Source: Methylotenera sp.
GTDB taxonomy: Bacteria; Pseudomonadota; Gammaproteobacteria; Burkholderiales; Methylophilaceae
Assembly: GCF_029945705.1 (NCBI RefSeq)
Contig: NZ_JAQSDC010000004.1
Location: 1-64,000 of the forward strand
Length of the DNA: 64,000 nt
Reading direction: 5' to 3'
Of the stretch, positions 15,480-23,981 are shown one piece after another; position 1 is the first letter of the stretch, and every line of letters starts with the position of its first letter. Both the position numbers and the translations under genes were made by a program. The notes beneath the pieces are model-generated. The model made no database searches. It saw only the letters and a program-made list of their open reading frames with translations, and was not told where the DNA came from.

Positions 15480-16847
15480 ATGCAAGTAAATAAACCCGCA
15501 ATCTTAAAACCGCCTATCTTGTGGAAGCGCGGCGCCATTTGGCTCGCGCTTCTCGGGCCATTTTTCTTTTTAAGTTATGGTTGGCTGAATTACTACACAA
15601 GTGGTCGCACAGATGTTGGCATCATGGTGGAGGCATGGGAGCATCAACTACCTTTTGTGCCTTGGTTAATGCTGCCATATATGTCGATTGATGCGTTTTA
15701 TGCAGCCTCGCTATTTTTATTTCGTAAACGTAGTGCGCTAGATAGGCATGCACTCAGGCTTTTGCTAGCTACGATAATTTCTCTGATTGGTTTTCTGTTG
15801 TATCCTTTGCAATTCTCGTTTGAAGTACCTAAAGTCGATGGTTTTAATGGCATGCTACAAGGGATGTTGCTAGGTTTCGATAAACCTTACAATCAAGCAC
15901 CCTCTCTACATATTAGCTTGCTAATTGTGCTGTGGCAGCTTTATGCAAAGCGACTGCAAGGTTTGATGAAAGCTGTCTTGAATGTTTGGTTTTTTGCTAT
16001 AGCAACTTCTGTTCTGCTGGTTTATCAGCACCATTTTATTGATGTTTGGACAGGCGCGTTGGTGGGGGTGATTTGTATTTATCTGATTCCAGATAAACCT
16101 TTCTCATGGCGGTGGAATAAACCTACTGCACAAATGAAGAAAATTGCTTTTAGATACGGAGTTTCTGCAACAGGCATGGCCTTAGCTGCTTTTCTTGCAA
16201 GTGAGGCATCCACTTTACTTACCGTAATTTTTATTTGGACTGCGGTTTCATTATCATTGGTGACAATAGCTTATTTGGGATTTGAACAGCAGGTGTTTCA
16301 GAGAAATGTATTCACTCAAAGGCGTGGTTGCCTGCGCTGGCCAGCACAGCTATTGCTCGCGCCCTATTTGTTTCTAAGCTGGTGTAGTTATCGTATGTAT
16401 ACCAAACGTCGCTTTTTACCCAATAAAATTCACGGCAATGTCTGGCTTGGCGCCTTTCCACGTGTTGCTGTGGCAAAGTTAGGCATTGATTGGGTTGGCG
16501 TGTTGGATTTAACCAACGAGTTTTCAGCGCCCACGCTTAAAGCGCCAAAGCAAAAATATCTACCAGTATTAGATTTAACAGCGCCTAAGCCAAAAACATT
16601 AGTCCGTGCAGTGCGATGGTTAGATAATACGCAACAGCAAGGGGATGTATTAGTGCATTGTGCATTGGGGTTGTCACGCAGTAGCAGCGTAGTGGTTTGC
16701 TGGCTAGTTTGGCGCGGACATGCATCGGATATTAAAAACGCTATTAAAATAGTAGATGCAGCAAGGGCTGGAATAGTTTTAAGTGAAGAGTATGAGGGTA
16801 ATATTGCTAAGGCCTTGATACAGTTGAATTTGAAGGCGAATTTGTAA
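15480..16847 (+). CDS. PAP2 phosphatase fused to dual-specificity phosphatase, YnbD-like
   Basis: A membrane protein of about 455 aa. The N-terminal half has several transmembrane helices with PAP2-type motifs NQAPSLHISL and HHFIDVWTGALVG. The C-terminal domain (about 315-450) is a dual-specificity phosphatase with the Cys-based P-loop VHCALGLSRSSS. Both catalytic signatures look intact. The likely role is to dephosphorylate a lipid phosphate made by the upstream enzymes. A TTG at 15468 overlapping the previous gene is an alternative start. The next gene overlaps its stop codon by one base. Confidence 0.85.
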   Translation: MQVNKPAILKPPILWKRGAIWLALLGPFFFLSYGWLNYYTSGRTDVGIMVEAWEHQLPFVPWLMLPYMSIDAFYAASLFLFRKRSALDRHALRLLLATIISLIGFLLYPLQFSFEVPKVDGFNGMLQGMLLGFDKPYNQAPSLHISLLIVLWQLYAKRLQGLMKAVLNVWFFAIATSVLLVYQHHFIDVWTGALVGVICIYLIPDKPFSWRWNKPTAQMKKIAFRYGVSATGMALAAFLASEASTLLTVIFIWTAVSLSLVTIAYLGFEQQVFQRNVFTQRRGCLRWPAQLLLAPYLFLSWCSYRMYTKRRFLPNKIHGNVWLGAFPRVAVAKLGIDWVGVLDLTNEFSAPTLKAPKQKYLPVLDLTAPKPKTLVRAVRWLDNTQQQGDVLVHCALGLSRSSSVVVCWLVWRGHASDIKNAIKIVDAARAGIVLSEEYEGNIAKALIQLNLKANL

Positions 16848-17281
16848 TGACTGATTTGGATAACGCCGAGCTCGCTACTCAACCAAAATCATACACAAAA
16901 ATTGTGACCATACTTGCATTGCTAAAGTCGTTTAAGCTTATTGAGTTATTGGCAATAGTGAACAACTTGGTAGCAATAGTCTTTGCTACATTAGCATATT
17001 CATGGCAGCAAAAACTACTCGAGGTGTTGGTGTTAGGTGTCGGTCTGTTGGTCATGTATTTCACTATTAGAATTCGTATTGATGTTAATTTGTTTAATCA
17101 TTGGAGCAAGCTAGATATAGCCGAATTGGATGAGATTCTTACTATGTTAAATCCAGCTCATCAATCAGGAAGAACACTCACCATGCGAGTAATGGGAAGT
17201 TATAGCCTGTTTAAGCGGGGCGCAATACTGTGGGCAGGGCAAAGTATTCTAATAATACTTTTGGTGTATTTGGCTACTTGA
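16847..17281 (+). CDS. small membrane protein at the end of the ynb-like operon
   Basis: A 144-aa protein I do not recognise. Three hydrophobic segments are visible: about 35-55 (LLAIVNNLVAIVFATLAYSW), 60-75 (VLVLGVGLLVMYFTI) and 125-143 (ILWAGQSILIILLVYLA). Between them is a soluble loop with ELDEILTMLNP. The start overlaps the stop of the PAP2-phosphatase gene (TAATG), implying translational coupling and a shared function. It ends 8 nt from a convergent gene. Confidence 0.7.
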   Translation: MTDLDNAELATQPKSYTKIVTILALLKSFKLIELLAIVNNLVAIVFATLAYSWQQKLLEVLVLGVGLLVMYFTIRIRIDVNLFNHWSKLDIAELDEILTMLNPAHQSGRTLTMRVMGSYSLFKRGAILWAGQSILIILLVYLAT

Positions 17282-17289
17282 GATTATCG

Positions 17290-17592
17290 CTATTGCACCA
17301 TTAAAAATGCAATCAAAACTGCGATTAAATATAAGCCATGCACCGCGAGCCAGCTAAGCCAAACTTTTGATTCATGACGACTAAGCGCCTTGAAGGCTGC
17401 AAACACTCCAAATAAACATATGCCAGCAGCTACTAAAATGCCATGTACAAAACAATCTAATCCCCAAGTGCCGCAGCCTGATTGTCCCAAACCATGATTA
17501 GTAAGCAAAGCCCCAATGCAGGCTAAGGCTAATAGGCTGATGCTAATTTTGTTCCAAAAAGCAGGCGCTTGTGTTTTATTTAGTACTTGCAT
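17290..17592 (-). CDS. small integral membrane protein
   Basis: A 100-aa protein of unknown function with three predicted transmembrane helices (about 16-32, 46-66 and 80-98). Two cysteines in GQSGCGTWGLDCFVHG lie in the loop between helices 1 and 2. Its ATG start lies 21 nt after the stop of the upstream secreted-protein gene, so the two are probably co-transcribed. Confidence 0.65.
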   Translation of the reverse strand: MQVLNKTQAPAFWNKISISLLALACIGALLTNHGLGQSGCGTWGLDCFVHGILVAAGICLFGVFAAFKALSRHESKVWLSWLAVHGLYLIAVLIAFLMVQ

Positions 17593-17613
17593 GGTGTAAT
17601 TCGCGGCGTTTTG

Positions 17614-18210
17614 TTAATGAGGTTGATAGGCTTCAAATGTCACTACTTTTTTAGGATTAGCTTTAGTGATGTGCAATTTATTTTCCGCAAACTCATCATT
17701 ACTATTCGTTAGATCTGCAAAGTTAAATGATTGAAAGGTGTGCTTATGGAAAATCCAGTCTTTTAATTTTACGTCGTATTTGAATGTGACAAAATCATTC
17801 CAGTGCTCACCGCAAGCTACGCTATTTTGTACGGTAAAGAACTTATTTTTAATGACTAAACCATCCATGCCATCTTCAAACGGGTCACATTGACCACCTT
17901 GGTCTATAGCAAATACCACATCATCATTCTTTTTTGCTATTGAAAATGTTTTGTTCTGATTTTGAATGAAAATATATAGTGGCCGTGGTGAGCTTACTCC
18001 TGTTTTCTTAAATATAGCCTCTTCATTTTTTATATGAGTAACAACCAAATAGTCAGTGAGATTGTCATCGTTGAGTTCCCCACCTAAAGACGACATGACT
18101 TCATAACTCTTAGGTAGTTGCGTTAAGATGTCTTTGGGTAGCGCTTGGGCATAAGCAACCGAAGTGGTCAATAGCAGAGAGAAGATAAAAAGGGTTTGTA
18201 AGTGTTTCAT
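17614..18210 (-). CDS. secreted protein of unknown function
   Basis: A 198-aa protein with a clear signal peptide (MKHLQTLFIFSLLLTTSVAYA). The mature part has two cysteines, in GGQCDPFEDGMDG and SVACGEHW. The segment GELNDDNLTDYLVVTHI resembles an FG-GAP-like or calcium-type D-x-N-x-D loop, as in beta-propeller-like periplasmic proteins. I do not recognise the family. A periplasmic or outer location is inferred. Confidence 0.65.
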   Translation of the reverse strand: MKHLQTLFIFSLLLTTSVAYAQALPKDILTQLPKSYEVMSSLGGELNDDNLTDYLVVTHIKNEEAIFKKTGVSSPRPLYIFIQNQNKTFSIAKKNDDVVFAIDQGGQCDPFEDGMDGLVIKNKFFTVQNSVACGEHWNDFVTFKYDVKLKDWIFHKHTFQSFNFADLTNSNDEFAENKLHITKANPKKVVTFEAYQPH

Positions 18211-18375
18211 AAAGAAAAGTTACCAATTTAAGCAAGTATTAGTTTACTACTTATTATGCTGTAAATAATACCTGAGCCTACTTGAGGCCACGGTTATGCA
18301 AGCACAATGTCAACCATCCGTAAGTTAATACGTTTCTTAAGGTACACAACAACTGCTTTGTGACTGGAGAAGAAA

Positions 18376-18741
18376 ATGAAATTATTACGTACAGCTGTCA
18401 TTGCTTTAACCATTGGAGTGGCTTCTATATCCACTGCATCTGCGCGAGATTCTTTTAGTTTAGGTGTCAATATCGGCGGGTATGGGTATGCACCACCCGT
18501 AGCTTATTATCCTGCGCCGCCTGTGGTCTATTACAGTCAGCCTACTTATTACCGCTCAGCGCCACCCGTTTATTATCAGCCTGTAGTGTCATATCGATAT
18601 TACAATGATGGACGTCGCGATTATGATGGAGGTTGGGGTCGCGAAGGCCGTGAACATCACGGTTGGGGTCGTGGCGATGGCGATAGAGGTAACTGGGGTC
18701 ACGGAGGTCACGACGACGGACATCATGGCGGTCACCGCTAG
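18376..18741 (+). CDS. secreted Pro/Tyr-rich and Gly/His-rich protein
   Basis: A 121-aa low-complexity exported protein. Residues 1-23 are a signal peptide ending at SASA. A Tyr/Pro-rich middle (repeats of PPVxYY, residues about 38-75) precedes a C-terminal stretch rich in Gly, His and Asp (WGHGGHDDGHHGGHR). The start ATG follows GGAGAAG. The His-rich tail could bind metal ions, but no function is known. It ends 11 nt before the convergent pncC. Confidence 0.7.
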   Translation: MKLLRTAVIALTIGVASISTASARDSFSLGVNIGGYGYAPPVAYYPAPPVVYYSQPTYYRSAPPVYYQPVVSYRYYNDGRRDYDGGWGREGREHHGWGRGDGDRGNWGHGGHDDGHHGGHR

Positions 18742-18752
18742 ATTTTAAGGTG

Positions 18753-19247
18753 CTAATCGATACCGTTTAATCTGTTAACAAGTCCGACCATTAACTCGAT
18801 GGCGGCTTGTTGACGAACTTCTTGACGGTTGCCCGTAAAGTATTTGGTGGTCATGGAGCTTGCTTTGTTTATTTCAGCCCAAGCAAAGCAAACAGTGCCA
18901 ACTGGCTTTTCAGACGTGCCACCATCGGGGCCCGCAATGCCCGTAATGCTACCAGTGATTTGTGCATGGCTGTTCTTTAACGCACCGACAGCCATCTCAA
19001 TAGCAGTTTGCTCGCTCACTGCGCCAAATTTTTCTAAAGTATGGCTAGAGACTCCTAACATCTCAACTTTTGCTTGGTTGCTGTAAGTCACAAAACCACG
19101 GTCAAACCAAGCTGAACTTCCAGCGATACTCGTAATAGCTTGAGCCACCATCCCACCTGTGCAAGATTCCGCTAAAGCAAGCGTATAGCCTCGTGCCTTA
19201 AGTGCTGCACCAAGTTCGGCGGCTAAGTTTGATAAAGCATCATCCAT
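18753..19247 (-). CDS. pncC: nicotinamide-nucleotide amidohydrolase (CinA C-terminal type)
   Basis: A stand-alone CinA-C domain protein of about 164 aa that deamidates NMN to nicotinate mononucleotide in pyridine nucleotide recycling. Family motifs: LALAESCTGGMVAQAIT near the N-terminus (catalytic Ser), FDRGFVTYSNQAK, and GITGIAGPDGGTSEKPVGTV. I place the start at the ATG at 19245-19247 (MDDALSNLAAEL), which overlaps the pgpA stop by 8 nt. Upstream in-frame codons would extend into pgpA and are not conserved-looking. Confidence 0.92.
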   Translation of the reverse strand: MDDALSNLAAELGAALKARGYTLALAESCTGGMVAQAITSIAGSSAWFDRGFVTYSNQAKVEMLGVSSHTLEKFGAVSEQTAIEMAVGALKNSHAQITGSITGIAGPDGGTSEKPVGTVCFAWAEINKASSMTTKYFTGNRQEVRQQAAIELMVGLVNRLNGID

Positions 19248-19725
19248 GCGCAACTGCCCATAGCAAGCCCTGCAATGCAATAATGGCGTAGATTGCAGCG
19301 AGTAAATCATCAAACATTACACCAAAACCATTTTTGAGTTTGGCATCAAATTGCCTGATTGGAAATGGCTTCCAAATGTCAAATAATCTAAACAGTATAA
19401 AAGCCACAAGCCACCACTGCCATTGGTTTGGCGTGAAAGCAAGCACTAACATCATCGCCACAATTTCATCCCAAACAATACCACCATGATCTGATACGCC
19501 AAGCGCTTTGCCCGTGACATCGCAAAAGTAAATACCGATTAAAAATAAAGCAGAGATGATGCTTAATTTCAGTGCCAAACTAAATGGTGCGATAAGAAAA
19601 TACAAAGGCAAGCCGACAACTGTGCCAAATGTCCCCGGCGCTTTTTTAGCCAAGCCGCTGCCAAATCCCAGCGCAAAGAAGTGCGCGGGGTGTTGAAGTA
19701 GAAATTTAAGGCTGGGTGTCGTCAT
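19240..19725 (-). CDS. pgpA: phosphatidylglycerophosphatase A
   Basis: A 161-aa inner-membrane enzyme that dephosphorylates phosphatidylglycerophosphate to phosphatidylglycerol. The family signature GFGSGLAKKAPGTFGT is at residues 20-35, and WDEIVAMMLVL and RLFDIWKPFPI follow. Three to four hydrophobic segments are visible. It is translationally coupled to pncC. In many proteobacteria it follows thiL directly. Here a small secreted-protein gene and a palindromic repeat separate them. Confidence 0.93.
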   Translation of the reverse strand: MTTPSLKFLLQHPAHFFALGFGSGLAKKAPGTFGTVVGLPLYFLIAPFSLALKLSIISALFLIGIYFCDVTGKALGVSDHGGIVWDEIVAMMLVLAFTPNQWQWWLVAFILFRLFDIWKPFPIRQFDAKLKNGFGVMFDDLLAAIYAIIALQGLLWAVAHG

Positions 19726-19813
19726 AATTGAATATTTAAAATATGTAAGTTGGGTGTAGGTTGTTGCTGGGTAAAGCGAAGCACAATCTATGCGTGCTTG
19801 GCTAAAGTTTCAT

Positions 19814-20347
19814 TTATTCCGCCGCACGTTTATTGGAGCTTGCTGGATCAACATTAATCGACTTGGTGTTGCGTAATCTTGATGCCTCAGTCTCGAGCCT
19901 AGCTGCTAACGAGTCAAGTGATTTTTGTTGCATACAATCTTGTTCAATAACATTTTTAACTTCTAATGACGATCCGCGGTGGCGATACACCTCTTTAATT
20001 AAATTTGGCGCATATTTATTTTTTTCCAACTGTGCATCCATTGTCACCCCAACTTCTCTATCCCCGCTGATATATTTAGAAGCTTCACCGCGTGCTTTGC
20101 AATCGCTATCAACTTTTAAAGGTATTTGATTATCCGTATTTTGGCTAACAGTAGTATCGTCTTTCTTTTTGGTTTTGATTAACGGTTTGTTCGTTGAAGC
20201 ACCGCTAGCCGCAGCGCCTTGGCAAGGTACGTCTTGATACGCGCTACCACAACGGTATAGATTGCCAGCGTCTGCCAACTGAATATTCGCCATTAATAAG
20301 CTAAATAAAGTTAGTAAACTAATTAAATTTCTTATTGTTGTTTTCAT
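19814..20347 (-). CDS. exported DUF4124-like protein
   Basis: About 177 aa. A signal peptide (MKTTIRNLISLLTLFSLLMANIQLADA) is followed by NLYRCGSAYQDVPCQG, which resembles the N-terminal DUF4124 module of proteobacterial periplasmic proteins. A Lys/Asp-rich linker and a helical C-terminal half with two more cysteines follow. The start is the ATG at 20347; an upstream in-frame extension lacks signal character. Function unknown. Confidence 0.7.
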   Translation of the reverse strand: MKTTIRNLISLLTLFSLLMANIQLADAGNLYRCGSAYQDVPCQGAAASGASTNKPLIKTKKKDDTTVSQNTDNQIPLKVDSDCKARGEASKYISGDREVGVTMDAQLEKNKYAPNLIKEVYRHRGSSLEVKNVIEQDCMQQKSLDSLAARLETEASRLRNTKSINVDPASSNKRAAE

Positions 20348-20391
20348 TGCTAATACCTTATAGATAATAATTATTTTTTGATGTAGCACCA

Positions 20392-20484
20392 GTAGGTAGT
20401 GTGGGCAGATTTCTGCCCACGCGGATGTTGTACTCTATAAAGTTGTAACGCGTGGGCAACGAGTTGCCCACCCTACAAACCTAC
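20392..20484. repeat. REP-like paired palindrome between thiL and the DUF4124 gene
   Basis: Two inverted units face each other. The left has GTGGGCAGATTTCTGCCCACGC and the right CGTGGGCAACGAGTTGCCCAC, each a hairpin by itself. The outer ends gtag/ctac are complementary. It differs in sequence from the element at 9409 but shares the same architecture. No coding sequence is present. Confidence 0.65.
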
Positions 20485-21449
20485 GCAAAATGGTCATAAC
20501 CCGTTTTCCCGATTGAAATTGGTTTGTTTTCGTTGTCAAGTACAATTAAGCAAGCACCCTCATGAATACTGCCTATTAGGCTGATTGGCAAATTTAAATC
20601 GCTAGCAATTTTTTCGATTGCGTTTCTGCTACCTTGCGGCGCAGTAAAGCATAGCTCGTAGTCGTCACCGCCCGCTAGCAAATATTGCTGTATTTGTTTT
20701 TCATGTTGATGTTGCTTGGTAAATATTGAGCAGGGCAGTTTGTTTAAATAAATAGCTCCACCAAGGTTGTGGGCTTTTAGAATATGTCCTAAATCTGACA
20801 AAAGTCCGTCAGAAATATCAATTGCGCTGTGCGCAATTTCAAGCAGGTTTAAGCCTAAGGCAAGGCGCGGCTGGGGTTGGTGCAGCGCATTTAAACAATA
20901 CTCAAGGTAGTGATCAGCCAAGGTAAAGTGCGGTTGTAGTTTGTTTTGTAAATGCGCTAGGCCGATGGCTGCATCACCAAGAGAGCCTGTTACCCATATA
21001 TCATCGCCCACCTTCGCGCCGTCGCGGCGTAAGGCTTTGCCAATCGGAACTTCACCCATGATTTGCACGCTGATGGTGAGTGAGCCGCGCGTAGTGTCAC
21101 CGCCGATTAAGTCAACGTTAAAGCTGTCGGCACAGGCAAAAAAGCCGCGCGAGAATTCGGCTAACCATGATTCATTAATATCAGGCAGCGCAATCGCCAA
21201 GGTCGCCCATTTAGCATTCGCTCCCATTGCAGCCATGTCTGAAATATTCACCGCGAGTGATTTCCAGCCTAGCTGATAAGCGTCACAATCTGCAAAAAAG
21301 TGAGTGCCCGCTACCAGCATGTCGGCTGAAATGGCAAGCTCCATTCCAGCTGACAGGCTAATCAATGCTGCATCGTCACCCACGCCGAGTTTGGTATTAC
21401 GCGTTGGGCGGGTAAAGTATTGTTTGATTAAATTAAACTCAGGAGTCAT
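20481..21449 (-). CDS. thiL: thiamine-monophosphate kinase
   Basis: A 322-aa ATP-dependent kinase converting thiamine phosphate to thiamine diphosphate. Motifs: KLGVGDDAALI near residue 21, ISADMLVAGTHF, SLAVNISDMAAMGA, LIGGDTTRG, WVTGSLGDAAIG, ISDGLLSDLGHIL and LAGGDDYELCFTAP. These metal- and nucleotide-binding Asp clusters are intact. It starts at an ATG preceded by AGGAGT-type sequence on the complementary reading. Its 3' end touches the REP-like repeat. Confidence 0.95.
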   Translation of the reverse strand: MTPEFNLIKQYFTRPTRNTKLGVGDDAALISLSAGMELAISADMLVAGTHFFADCDAYQLGWKSLAVNISDMAAMGANAKWATLAIALPDINESWLAEFSRGFFACADSFNVDLIGGDTTRGSLTISVQIMGEVPIGKALRRDGAKVGDDIWVTGSLGDAAIGLAHLQNKLQPHFTLADHYLEYCLNALHQPQPRLALGLNLLEIAHSAIDISDGLLSDLGHILKAHNLGGAIYLNKLPCSIFTKQHQHEKQIQQYLLAGGDDYELCFTAPQGSRNAIEKIASDLNLPISLIGSIHEGACLIVLDNENKPISIGKTGYDHFA

Positions 21450-21470
21450 TAAATTTAAATTCTAATGTGA

Positions 21471-22370
21471 CTACTTTGAACTACTTGAAGGCGCATTAAA
21501 GAAAGGAATTGGCGCGCTGGCATACACAGCAGACGGTAACTGACCATCCCATTTTGCAGCTTTGGTTTGCTCCACTTCAATGCGACGCAGTTCCAGTACA
21601 TCTTTATTTTGAGCTAAAGCAGCATTTTGTACTTTCAAAGCATCGGCCTGTGCGGTGGCTAATTTCAATATCTGATACGCTTCACCATCTGCTTGTGCCT
21701 TTAACGCACTGGCTTCAGCCTCGGCAATGGCAACCTTTTGCTTTTGCTCAGACTCAACCGTTTTAAGTTTATTTTCTGCACCAAGGCGTAATTGTTCCTG
21801 TGTTACTTTAGCGCTAATCGCCGCCATGTAGTCTTGTGAGAACGAGAAGTTGCGCATATCAACGTTAATCACTTGTGCGCCATATACTTCTAATTTTTTA
21901 CGCAGCGCATCTAAAATATCACTAGAAACTAAAGAGCGTTTACCGATTAAATCTGGCGCGGTGTATCTGGCCGTCACCGCTTTAAATACTTCTTGCGTTG
22001 CAGTTTGCACGTAAGACTGCAAATTACCATCGTGGCTATACTTCTCAAACACTTCCGCGACTTTATCGGGTTTGATGCTATATCGCACCGTTAGGCTTAC
22101 GCGCACGGGTTGTGTGTCACTGGTGCTGCCATCTGCATTTTCAACTGCAGCTTCTTCAGCACGTATATTGAAAATGCTTAAAGTCTGCCAAGGTGCAACC
22201 AGCATGAAGCCTTCGCTTTCAATACCTTTGATTGCGCCACCTACAGTAACAACGCCGCGGCTACCCGTAGGCACGCTGCGGAGCGGCCATAACCAAGTGA
22301 GTAAAACCACCACAATGACACCTATGACGATATATTTAATCGACGACTGTACTGAAGGATTATTTTCCAT
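21471..22370 (-). CDS. SPFH/prohibitin family membrane protein
   Basis: About 299 aa. An N-terminal transmembrane helix (about 12-30, YIVIGVIVVVLLTWLWPL) anchors an SPFH/Band 7 domain (VPTGSRGVVTVGGAIKGIE, FNIRAEEAAVE, VRVSLTVRYSI). A long Ala/Gln/Lys-rich coiled coil follows (about 190-270). Such proteins form ring- or cage-like scaffolds that organise membrane proteases. The ATG at 22370 gives MENNPSVQSS; an in-frame extension to 22424 is less likely. Substrate and partner are unknown. Confidence 0.85.
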   Translation of the reverse strand: MENNPSVQSSIKYIVIGVIVVVLLTWLWPLRSVPTGSRGVVTVGGAIKGIESEGFMLVAPWQTLSIFNIRAEEAAVENADGSTSDTQPVRVSLTVRYSIKPDKVAEVFEKYSHDGNLQSYVQTATQEVFKAVTARYTAPDLIGKRSLVSSDILDALRKKLEVYGAQVINVDMRNFSFSQDYMAAISAKVTQEQLRLGAENKLKTVESEQKQKVAIAEAEASALKAQADGEAYQILKLATAQADALKVQNAALAQNKDVLELRRIEVEQTKAAKWDGQLPSAVYASAPIPFFNAPSSSSK

Positions 22371-22456
22371 GTGGTTCTCTTTTATTTTTTGTAAAAAATG
22401 ATTGATTGGTGTTTTAGGATTCATGTTGTATCAATGAGGTGAGTTTTTTAACGCAG

Positions 22457-23038
22457 CTATTTGATTGCAGATTTTGGTCGAAATGCTTTTACTAGAGACT
22501 CGTTAGTTTCAATGTAAGGCGCGCCAATCAAATCTAAGCAGTAAGGCACTGCGGCAAATATGCCGTGTACTTTAGTGTTGCCATCTTCATCTTTTAGGCC
22601 TTCTAGCGTCTGTGCGATGGCTTTGGGCTGACCCGGTAAGTTGATGATTAAGCATTGTTTGCGAATTACGGCAACTTGACGTGACAATATCGCGGTAGGC
22701 ACAAAATTTAAACTGATTTGACGCATTTGCTCACCAAAACCAGGCATTTCTTTATCAGCAACAGCTAATGTTGCCTCTGGTGTAACATCACGTAAGGCCG
22801 GACCTGTGCCGCCTGTGGTTAAAATTAAGCTACAACCTTCACTATCAACCAAGTCTATGAGGGTAGATTCAATTTCATCTTGCTCATCAGCAATCAATCG
22901 TGCAATCATTTGGTAAGGCTTTGCTAATGCGCTATCAAGCCAGTTTTTGAGTGTTGGTAGGCCTAAGTCTTCATACACGCCGCTGCTTGCGCGGTCACTG
23001 ATGGAAACTAAACCAATTTTAATGAATTCTTTTGTCAT
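22457..23038 (-). CDS. mog: molybdopterin adenylyltransferase
   Basis: About 193 aa. MogA adenylates molybdopterin before molybdate insertion. Motifs: IGLVSISDRASSGVYEDLG at the N-terminus, LILTTGGTGPALRDVTPEAT (the MoCF signature) and INLPGQPKAIAQTL. The ATG at 23038 gives MTKEFIKIGLVS, the normal N-terminus; a longer frame to 23074 is open but unlikely. It lies divergent to the PDZ protein gene with 62 nt between starts. Confidence 0.92.
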   Translation of the reverse strand: MTKEFIKIGLVSISDRASSGVYEDLGLPTLKNWLDSALAKPYQMIARLIADEQDEIESTLIDLVDSEGCSLILTTGGTGPALRDVTPEATLAVADKEMPGFGEQMRQISLNFVPTAILSRQVAVIRKQCLIINLPGQPKAIAQTLEGLKDEDGNTKVHGIFAAVPYCLDLIGAPYIETNESLVKAFRPKSAIK

Positions 23039-23100
23039 TAACGTGTCGTAAGTAATATGTGAAAATCTAATCATAACATTAACTTCGTAAAGGACATTTT

Positions 23101-23928
23101 ATGCCGTCAAATATCCAGTCATTCAATCAAAAAAATCAAACACGTACGCAAGTATTACAAAAAAAAATAGCTGGCAGCTTCATGTTATTGGCCTTGCTGG
23201 GCTTAGGCGCTGTTGTATTAGCACCAAAAGCGCATGCCTATGATGTTATTAATGCAAATTCAAATTTATTTGAAGACAAGTATCAAGAACAAAATGATCG
23301 TCAGCTTAAATCTCTAAAAGCTTCACCTGATACCACTTTAGAGATAGGTCAGAATCAAGAAGCCGATACCACGCGTATGCTGGAAAATGGTTACGATATG
23401 ATGGGCACGTCAGAGTTTGTTTCGGCAAAAATTCCAGCAGAGTTAGCTAAAGCTTTTGGTAAGAAAATTAAAGCTGATAGTGTTTTAGTTTTTGATAAGC
23501 CAGTGGCACTGACGACCAATATGGTGAATATGGATGGCACTGAAGATGGCAATAAAATGATGCAAGAAGCCAATGATGAGAATGCTAAAAATGAGAAAAA
23601 CATTCATTACGCTAGTTATTGGGCAAAAGTGCCAATGCCTTTGCTTGGCGTACATGTCATTAAATTGGTAAAAGCTTCGACTAATCCAGCAGAGGAAGGT
23701 ACTGCGCTGCCAGGGCTGAAAATTATTGCCGTGATTAAAGAGTCGCCAGCAGCTAAAGCCAATATTGCCACAGGTGATACTTTGCTTAAAATAGGAGATG
23801 TTGCACTTGAAAAAGCTGATGATTTATTTGCAGCAGTGAAGCGCTATCAAGGACAAGCAGTCGATGTTGTATTCCGCCATGGAGATGAGGATGTTAAAAC
23901 TACCGTGGCTTTGAATTCACGGAAATAA
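23101..23928 (+). CDS. exported PDZ domain protein
   Basis: A 275-aa protein with a basic N-terminal region and a signal peptide or anchor (about 24-47, ending AHA). A middle region of unknown fold has FVSAKIPAELAKAF and a charged segment. A C-terminal PDZ domain occupies about 190-270 (LKIIAVIKESPAAKANIATG, DTLLKIGDVALEKADDLFAA, VVFRHGDEDVKTTV). No protease domain is visible, so it may act as an adaptor or substrate-binding periplasmic protein. The ribosome binding site AAAGGA precedes the ATG. Confidence 0.75.
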   Translation: MPSNIQSFNQKNQTRTQVLQKKIAGSFMLLALLGLGAVVLAPKAHAYDVINANSNLFEDKYQEQNDRQLKSLKASPDTTLEIGQNQEADTTRMLENGYDMMGTSEFVSAKIPAELAKAFGKKIKADSVLVFDKPVALTTNMVNMDGTEDGNKMMQEANDENAKNEKNIHYASYWAKVPMPLLGVHVIKLVKASTNPAEEGTALPGLKIIAVIKESPAAKANIATGDTLLKIGDVALEKADDLFAAVKRYQGQAVDVVFRHGDEDVKTTVALNSRK

Positions 23929-23937
23929 TACTAAACT

Positions 23938-23981
23938 AAATACTGCTGGGTTTAAAGGTTCTAATAAACCTAGCAATATTT
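23938..23981. terminator. bidirectional terminator between PDZ gene and nhaD
   Basis: An imperfect inverted repeat (aaatactgctgggttt with aaacctagcaatattt) lies between two convergent genes and overlaps the nhaD stop. The stem is flanked by A/T runs on both sides, fitting a shared Rho-independent terminator. Confidence 0.5.
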
